Assembly (NCBI GenBank): GCA_024803745.1
Contig: JANJXV010000043.1
Coordinates: 8,922,018 to 8,986,017 of the forward strand
Origin: Megascapheus bottae
Lineage: Eukaryota > Chordata > Mammalia > Rodentia > Geomyidae
DNA: 64,000 nt
Direction: 5' to 3'
How positions within the stretch are numbered: the stretch's first letter is position 1; the number at the start of each line of letters is the position of its first letter. The notes beneath the pieces are model-generated. The model saw only the letters and a program-made list of their open reading frames with translations. It was not told the origin of the DNA and did not search any database. The position numbers and the translations under genes were made by a program. Positions 57,365 through 64,000 of the stretch are shown here, piece after piece.

Positions 57365-57515
57365 TTTTGCAGTAATGAGGACTGAACCCAGGGCTTACAG
57401 GGCAAGTGCTACATCACAGAGCCAAGCCTCTACTGTGGAACCCCGCCTCAACAGCTAAACCACGCCCCACCCCAAGCCCCACCCCTGACACTGAGCCACA
57501 CCCTCTCCGATTGTT
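57365..57515 (-). repeat. ID SINE running into a GCCACGCCC minisatellite
   Basis: The ID (GAGGACTGAACCCAGGGCTT) ends at ACAGAGCCAAGCC, where the units start. Confidence 0.82.
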
Positions 57516-57769
57516 ATCTTTGAGGGCTAATTTTGCCAGGTGTTCCCAGGGACTTTTGAAGATTTGGTCATTGAGGTCCCCCAATACACTAGGATTGTGT
57601 GACTTCAGCAGGCGTCCATGCTTGGCACATTATGGACTATCTGGACACAGGTGTGAGTAGTCATGTGTATACATTTATCCAGGCTCTGAGCATAGGGGGA
57701 CAGATGGGAGGACATGACCTTTGTGTTACTGCAGAAGACTGGGTACAGACAGAAATGCACAGCAAAGTA

Positions 57770-57950
57770 GACACCGGTGCCTCTCACCTGTAACCCTAGC
57801 TACTCAGGAGGCTGAGATCTGAGGACAAAGGTTCAAAGCCAGCCTGGGCAGGAAAAGTCCATGAGACTCTTACCACCTTAAGTGGAAAAGCTTAGGAACA
57901 GCACCCAGGTCTTGAGTTCAAGGCCCACGACCAATAACACACAACAATTC
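57770..57950 (+). repeat. 7SL-Geo SINE
   Basis: GTAACCCTAGCTACTCAGGA to GAGTTCAAGGCCCACGACC. Confidence 0.85.
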
Positions 57951-58305
57951 TGTACTGAATATTCATCGCTTTTACACCATCTGAAGTTGTAAAATCCTAA
58001 AGCAAACGATCAGAGGCCAGGGGCCAGCTGTCCTGTGAGTGTGTGCAGCTCTGTGAGAATCTCTACATCTGAGTGTATCTTCGTCTAGTTAACTCTTCTG
58101 TGCTCACTGGTGCCCCAGGGACAACAGGCAGCCTGCCTGCACTTTGCCCATACCTCACGAATGGCACAACCACACCATGAAACACACTCCTCCCACAGGA
58201 AAACGCCTCCCTGTGAATAACCAGGGTTCCCCCTGCACGCTGGCCGTGTCCATGTTATGTCCACTCAAAAGCCACACGCATTCCACCTGGCGGTGAATGC
58301 TCAAG
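57951..58305. other. OLFM2 intron 1, single-copy
   Basis: No exon or repeat recognised. Confidence 0.35.
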
Positions 58306-58429
58306 AACAGCAAAGCTGGGCACTATCTACTTAGGAGGAGTCCATGGGGAAAGCGAGAATCACAGTTCTAGGCCATCAGGGGCACCAAGATGGAAAAGAC
58401 TCCATGTCAGTGGTGGAGTGTGGTGGCCC

Positions 58430-58790
58430 TGTCATGTCGGGATGTCAGGAGCACAGATCAGAGGATGGCAGTCTAGGCCCATCTCAGGCACGAGGCAAGA
58501 AGACCGGAACTGGAAAAAGGAGTTGGAAGTGAAGCTGCTGGAGGTGTGGCCTAAAGCTGGGGGCGTGGCTCTGAGGTGGGCGTGGCACAAATGGTAAGGG
58601 GTGTGGCTTATGCATGGGGCGTGGCTAAAGGGGGCGGGGCTCAATGATAGGGCCTGGCTCAGCGGTGGGGACATGGCTGGTGACCAGGCATGGCTGAGTG
58701 GTAGAGGGTGTGGCTCTGGTGGCAGAAGGGTGTGGCTCACCCAGAGCCCGATGCCCTGAGTTCAAACCCCAGTACCACTAAAACACAAAA
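58430..58790 (+). repeat. 7SL-Geo SINE expanded internally into a GGGCGTGGCTC minisatellite
   Basis: Head remnants lie near 58455, the Geo start GTTGGAAGTGAAGCTG at about 58523, about ten GTGGCT units at 58543-58742, then the Geo end CCCTGAGTTCAAACCCCAGT. Confidence 0.85.
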
Positions 58791-58796
58791 AACGGA

Positions 58797-59000
58797 GGCC
58801 GGGAGCTTGGCCTAGTGGTAGAGTGCTTGCCTAGCATGCACGAAGACCCGGGTTCGATTCCTTGGTACCACATACTTAGGAAAAGCCAGAAGTGGTGCTG
58901 AGGCTCAAGTGGTAGAGTTCTAGCCTTGAGAAAAATCTGGCCCTGAGCTTAAGCCCAGGACTGGTTAAAAAAACACACACACACACACACACACACTGGT
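58797..59000 (+). repeat. IDL-Geo SINE with (CA)n tail
   Basis: GGCCGGGAGCTTGGCCTAGT to CCCAGGACTGGTT, then CACACA 58973-58997; part of the Geo module is deleted. Confidence 0.92.
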
Positions 59001-59585
59001 TAAAAAACAAAAATGGGACAGCTGTGCCCTTGCATGTGTCACCCGGATGTCACTTGCACCCACCTGCCAGCACCGGCGAACACTACACTCCTCTCAGGGG
59101 GAGGTGACATTTGTGCACCCTCTGCCAACTGCCTAGTGGCTTCCTAGCCAGCTCATTAGCGTTGCGGTGAGGGCTGAAGTGTTCCCGCAGAGCTGATGTT
59201 TTACTAATAAGCTGGGTGTCCTGCTGGGATCCCCAAGGCCAGCTGGGGTTCTGATGTCCTGCTGGGGTCACGTGGTGCTCACAAGGGCTAATGGAGTCAG
59301 CCCCAGCTGAAGTCAGAGAAGCAGCAAATCCTTCCTTCTCACCAAACCTAATGTCTGTGTGTGTCACATCCACAGTCTCATTTCCAGATAGTTAGGGACC
59401 CAGGCACCCCCAGGGGGTCACATTTACAGCTGGATCTCTAGATCTGGCATTGTGCCCAGAGCTGTGCCACACTGATGGGTGCCACACTGGGGGTGGCTTC
59501 TCACCTGTCATTTACAGTGAGGGCTGGGACAACAGACCTGTCATGGCGCTGAAGGCTGTGCTACTCTCTGGAGCAACTGATACAC
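59001..59585. other. OLFM2 intron 1, single-copy
   Basis: No exon or repeat recognised. Confidence 0.35.
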
Positions 59586-59594
59586 TAAGGGATT

Positions 59595-59820
59595 TTGTTT
59601 GTTTGCTGGTTTGAACTCAGGGCCTCATGCTGTTCAGCTTCCTTGCTCCTAGCTCGTGGTCTACCACTTGAGCCATGCCTCCAGCCTGGCTTTTTGCTGG
59701 TTAACTGGCAATGGAGATTCTGGGTCTTTTCTTCTCCAGGTTGACTTTGAATCAAGAGCATCTAGGTCTCAACCTCCTAAGTAGTGAGGGCGACCGTGGT
59801 GAGCCACCGGCACAGATCAG
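59595..59820 (-). repeat. 7SL-Geo SINE
   Basis: TGGTCTACCACTTGAGCCAT, TGGTTAACTGGCAATGGAGA. Confidence 0.75.
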
Positions 59821-60099
59821 ATCGGAATCACATGGGTTATAAACTTACAACATGAACGGTTTCAATCATACACTGGGCTAAAACATACGCGTTTGGTAGC
59901 TAGACAGTGTAATGGAGAGATAACATTTTCCCTTTGTGGTGGGCCAGCCTCTGGATGGGGAGCAGGGATGAGGCTTAGTGACCCTCAGGGGTCTAACAGG
60001 AAGACGGATTTCCAAGGAGGAAATGGGGGGCTCTAAAGTCATGAGTGGGAGAAAAGCCCCCAAAGACAGCAGAGCAAACCGTACATCAAGAGCTTCGGG

Positions 60100-60238
60100 A
60101 CCACCAGATAGGGTGACTCACACCTTTAATCCCAGCACTTGGGAGGCTGAGACAGGAGGACCGTGAGTTCAAGGCTACTCTGGACTCCACAGTGAGACCC
60201 CCATCTCAAAGACTTATAAAAACAAAAAAAAATTACAA
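60100..60238 (+). repeat. B1 SINE, full monomer
   Basis: TAATCCCAGCACTTGGGAGG and GTTCAAGGCTACTCTGGACT, with an A-rich tail. Confidence 0.9.
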
Positions 60239-60439
60239 AGAAAGACCTGAAACTCAACCCGATTGACCCTCCAGTGCCGCAGGGACTGGAGCTGGGGGGA
60301 GGGGCGTGACTCAGTGTGTAGTTTGAGGTTCTTCCATGGATTTTCCCAAAAGCTGTAGATCTCCTCATGTCTCTGGCATCCCCGCCACAGAGCGATGCCA
60401 AGCCCAGGAGTTGGTGTGTAAACACCCCCAATTTGTCCC

Positions 60440-60500
60440 ATCCATGAAACCACGCCCCTTCTGGCCCCGCCCAGACTTGTGAGCCCCGCCCAGCCCTTCC
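60440..60500 (-). repeat. short GCCACGCCCC-type cluster
   Basis: AAACCACGCCCC, CTGGCCCCGCCC, GAGCCCCGCCC. Confidence 0.6.
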
Positions 60501-61590
60501 AGACAGGACCTTCTATTCAGTCAGGTTCAAAGCCCTCCCTTCCACAAGCCTGAGCACACTTCAGGGTCAGGCAGGTGGCCAGCTGCCACCTGCACCCCTT
60601 GGCCACCTTACCCTTCCAGATGGATCGATGGGGCCACAGGGAGCAGGCTGTGATAAATTAATCATCCAGCTGGTGTGAGCTACCACCCACCGCCATCCAT
60701 TCATTGGCTGGGTCCCTCTCGAGGGAGGCCAGAGGAACCGCAGGGCAAGGGGAAGTGGCTCGCTTCATTAATTAGTTCTAATTGAGATATCTTTACAAAT
60801 ATCCTTCTATTGAAGGACATGATTCCATCTGTTTCCGGGGAATTTTGTCACCTCTATTTATCTCTTGGCCCTGGAGGAGGACTGAAATGAAAAGATAAGA
60901 AAGAGGACTAGGCAGAGGGTTGGGGTGAGCTCTGTGGTTGTGCTTCTGATAATGACACCTGAGGTGACAGGGGACGAGGAGGAAGGCCCACTCTGAGCAG
61001 GGAGAAAGAGACAAGAGGCAGAGACTGAGGGCCGCTCTGAAACACTGGAAGAGACAAACAAAGTTTGCAGCAGAGAGGACCAGAAATGGGACAGATGGAA
61101 CCATGGCTGGGCAGACAGATTTTCCACTGTCTTTTCCAGCCTCCATCGCCTGCTCTCCTCAGCTCCCCAGCCTCCACCCCCACCCATCCACAGCTCACAG
61201 CAGCCACAATCGTTTCTGATTCCTCTGTGGCCCTGGCGCCCTCCCCTCCTCTCCCTCCTCACCCCCTCCCTGCACAATCATCTCCCTTGTTCTGAATAAG
61301 CTGCAGCTGTGGTCGAGCTGTTTCTCCTGGAGGCCAGCGCTGGGTGTCTGGGTCCTAAAGACACAGCTTCCGGGGTGGCCGTGACAGGACAGGGATAGCA
61401 GAAGGAATGGGAATTTGGGTGCACATTTTCACTTTCTGCTCCCATCTGAGCTCATTCTCAAGTGTCCCAGGGGATCAGACACCCCTCCCCACCACACACA
61501 CACCAAACTCTCTGGGGCTTTCATCCTCAACCACTCATCCACTTCTTCCTAACAGGCTCAGAGTCAGGAGACCTCACAAGTTTGAGATTT
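60501..61590. other. OLFM2 intron 1, SINE-free block
   Basis: No exon seen; includes the homeodomain-motif cluster at 60640-60870. Confidence 0.45.
60640..60870. promoter_or_regulatory. candidate conserved non-coding element
   Basis: Repeat-free, with GATAAATTAATCATCCAGC, TTCATTAATTAGTTCTAATT and GATATCTTTACAAATATCC. Confidence 0.5.
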
Positions 61591-61591
61591 G

Positions 61592-61597
<6 letters not shown>

Positions 61598-61682
<85 letters not shown>
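61598..61682. repeat. compound (CT)n(CA)n microsatellite
   Basis: About 20 CT units run directly into about 22 CA units; not at a SINE tail. Confidence 0.97.
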
Positions 61683-61684
<2 letters not shown>

Positions 61685-61881
61685 CCTACTTCCTGGCAAG
61701 AGCCTATGGTAAGAAAAAATCCCAGAGAGATAGACAGATGCAACAGGCAGGCAAACATAGACACATAGAGATGTCCAAGAGAAACGAGAGACAATCAGAA
61801 ACCAAAGAGACACAGGGAAGCAGAGACTGAGATAAACTCAGAGACAGAGGAAGAGAGAGATACACATTAAAACACAGAAAT

Positions 61882-62085
61882 AGGGCTGGGAGTTTGGCCT
61901 AGTGGTAGAGTTGCTTGCCTAGCATGCATGAAGACCCGGGTTCGATTCCTTGGTACCACATAGATAGAAAAAAGCTGGAAGTTGTGCTGAGGCTCAAGTG
62001 GTAGAGCTCTAGCCTTGAGAAAGTCCAAGGACAGTGCTCAGGCCCTGAGTTCAAGCCCAGGACTGGCAAAAAAAAAAAAAAAAAA
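61882..62085 (+). repeat. IDL-Geo SINE
   Basis: GGGCTGGGAGTTTGGCCTAG to CCCAGGACTGGC, with a long A-tail. Confidence 0.93.
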
Positions 62086-62116
62086 GAGAGATAACCACCC
62101 ATGGTCACTGAGAGTG

Positions 62117-62117
<1 letters not shown>

Positions 62118-62168
<51 letters not shown>

Positions 62169-62170
62169 AG
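62118..62170. repeat. (GT)n microsatellite
   Basis: About 21 GT units, then TATGTGTATG and a GA-rich run. Confidence 0.95.
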
Positions 62171-62417
62171 AGAGGGAGGGAGAGAGGGGGGGTAGGTAGG
62201 GTGCATAGATAAATTCTAACAATAGAAATGCCCAAGCTGAAGAGAAACTTGAAAAGGCTACAGGCAGACACTATACTTCCTTCCCCTTGCCTCCTCTGTC
62301 TCAGTTTCCCTCTAGCCTGATTTTCTGGTGACTGCCTCTTTCCTCTCACACACAAATCTCACATCAAACACTAGCAATGGCCCAAATAACTGCTTCTCTT
62401 CCTCACCTAGCCTGACA

Positions 62418-62463
<46 letters not shown>

Positions 62464-62715
62464 TGTCTGTGTGTGTCTGTGTCTGTGCTAGTACTAGTGA
62501 TTGAACTCCGGGCCTGGGCCCTGTCCCTAGGGTTTTGCTCTCAAAGCTGGTGCTCTACTACTTGAACCACAGTTCCATGTCTCCTTCTGGCATTTTTTTG
62601 CTGGCTTACTGGAGTTAAGAGAGTCATGAACTTCCTGCCTAGGCAGGAACTCAGATTATCACACCCAGCCTCCTGAGTCGATTACCAACATGAGCCACCA
62701 GATCCCAGCGACACT
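62418..62715 (-). repeat. (GT)n and 7SL-Geo SINE
   Basis: GT run 62418-62490, then GATTGAACTCCGGGCCTGGG to TGAGCCACCAGATCCCAGC. Confidence 0.85.
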
Positions 62716-62970
62716 CTCATCTTACGGAACTAAAGACGACGCCCTAAACATCTCTGGCCAAATTCCTCTGCGTACTGGAACCTCTCTGACCACCAGGGAC
62801 ATTTCCACACCTATCTCAAAACTTTGGTCTGCTTGCAATTTTCCCTTTGCCCTATAGGATGCCGGTCGCCTCTTGCCACTGAGACTTCCATCTCTCTTCC
62901 TTCTCTCTGGAGGGTGACTGCCTCTCCCTTCACTTGGCTTAAAGTCCTCTCAGACTTTAAGACTCAATTG
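62716..62970. other. OLFM2 intron 1, single-copy
   Basis: No exon or repeat recognised. Confidence 0.3.
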
Positions 62971-63204
62971 AGGAGCTGGAGATGTGGGTCTGTGCTTGCC
63001 TAGCATTTGTTGGGGGGGGAGGAAAGGACTCAATTTAGGCATCACCACCGCCAGGAAAATTCCATTGCAACCAGGCTGGTTTTGGTACCTCTCCTCTGCC
63101 CCCACAACGTTCTGGAAATATCCCTGTCACTACCCATACCATGCCATGTCACAGGGACTGCTGATGGGATTGAGCTAGGATCTTGGCGGAGGCTCTAGTC
63201 AGGG

Positions 63205-63495
63205 CTTTTTGACCTACAGAGGACATCCAGGGCTTCTCTCCCACAGGCTAGGCAAGTCCTATACCTGGAAGCCACGCCCCATGACAAAGCCACGCCCAGT
63301 ACAAACCCATACCCAGTCGTATGGCCACACCCACCAGGTAACCAGGCCAGTCACTAAGTTATGTTATACCACCTGGACACACCCACAACCCAACCACGCC
63401 CCACCTTAAAAGCCACGCCCACCCACAGGCCACGCCCCCACCAAACAGCCACACCCCCGGCAGTGAGTCACATCCCCAAACCACGCCCCCTACAA
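63205..63495 (-). repeat. ID SINE running into a GCCACGCCC minisatellite
   Basis: The reversed ID (GGCTAGGCAAGTCCTATACC) passes into AAGCCACGCCCC units from about 63272 to 63495, many degenerate. Confidence 0.85.
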
Positions 63496-63659
63496 ATAGG
63501 CACTGAGTCTGCATCTTGTCACTTAGCAGAAGCCAGCTGTCCACAGCTGAGAACAGGTAAACATGGCTGCTGGGGGTCAGGTGCTGCTTTCCACCTCCTT
63601 GACCTTGACTCTGGTCCAGCTCCCATCCTCACACACCTGGAGAAGCGTGCATGCCTGTG

Positions 63660-63785
63660 TTATCGTTTGTTGTTTTTGAGTTAGGCTCTCATCACAAAGC
63701 CCAGACTGGCCTTAAAACTCAACAACATCCTCCTGCTTCAACTTCCTGTGTGCTGGGACTCTAAGCATGTCCTATTATGCCCTGC
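63660..63785 (-). repeat. B1 SINE
   Basis: TTTTTGAGTTAGGCTCTCAT and AAGCCCAGACTGGCCTTAAA. Confidence 0.8.
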
Positions 63786-63829
63786 TGTTAGTATTGTTCT
63801 CCTGCAGACAACCCTCCATAGCATTCATT

Positions 63830-63910
63830 CTGTTTCATGCATACATTTAACTAGTATTTACTCAGCACCTACTATATGCTAAGGTTGTAGACTAGACCCT
63901 GTGACTAACA
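63830..63910 (+). repeat. MIR/L2-type fossil
   Basis: TATTTACTCAGCACCTACTA followed by TATGCTAAGG, the ancient repeat motif. Confidence 0.55.
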
Positions 63911-64000
63911 GTCACCAAATGGCTTGAAAACAAATGAGTAAAACAAAAGCCCCACCTACAGGACAGGACCTTATATGATATGGAGAATCCATGAAGATAC

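Overview
The window is nuclear DNA of a placental mammal: split genes with GT-AG introns, CpG-island promoters, poly(A) signals and very dense SINEs. The commonest repeat is dimeric, with a tRNA-Ala/ID-like left half and a right half carrying the phrases GTGGCTCAAGTGGTAGAG and GAGTTCAAGCCCCAGGACTGGC. I recognise this as the IDL-Geo SINE, described as restricted to geomyoid rodents (kangaroo rats, pocket mice, pocket gophers). A geomyoid rodent is therefore likely; the species cannot be told from the sequence.

The four genes and their order match human 19p13.2. FBXL12 (minus, coding 5218 to 1595, complete, 326 aa) is an F-box/LRR substrate receptor. UBL5 (plus, 14231-15997, complete, 73 aa) is the ubiquitin-like splicing factor Hub1. 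PIN1 (plus, 19251-27977, complete, 165 aa) is the WW/parvulin prolyl isomerase. OLFM2 (minus, 36855 to 32038) has its last five coding exons here. Its signal-peptide exon is missing and presumably lies beyond 64000, so roughly 36.9-64 kb is read as OLFM2 intron 1. CpG islands sit at the FBXL12, UBL5 and PIN1 5' ends. The genes are neighbours by synteny, not an operon; each has its own promoter and function.

Between the exons are about a hundred SINE copies. Labels used below: IDL-Geo (tRNA/ID head plus Geo module); 7SL-Geo (my label: a B1/Alu-like head with GTAATCCTAGCTACTCAGGA, a linker GAGACTCTTATCTCCAATTA, then the same Geo module); B1 (7SL monomer); ID (tRNA-like monomer). Plus means the A-tail is on the right. 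Boundaries are good to about 5-15 bp. A few MIR fossils, many microsatellites and one possible LTR complete the repeat content. No tRNA, rRNA, CRISPR or intact autonomous mobile element was found.

The main unusual observations are these. (1) UBL5 appears to have two U12-type introns. (2) OLFM2 exon 5 has a perfect 23-bp tandem duplication that copies its 5' splice site. (3) At least eight GC-rich minisatellites built on GGGGCGTGGCTC, all in or near OLFM2 introns, seem to have grown from the 5' end (A box) of tRNA-like SINEs. One of them forms an inverted pair against the last OLFM2 splice acceptor. (4) Two unrelated SINE heads share one 3' module, insert repeatedly into the same short spot of older copies, and seed CA/GT microsatellites from their tails. 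(5) Consensus RFX X-boxes flank PIN1. (6) Several repeat-free homeodomain-motif-rich blocks look like conserved enhancers of OLFM2.
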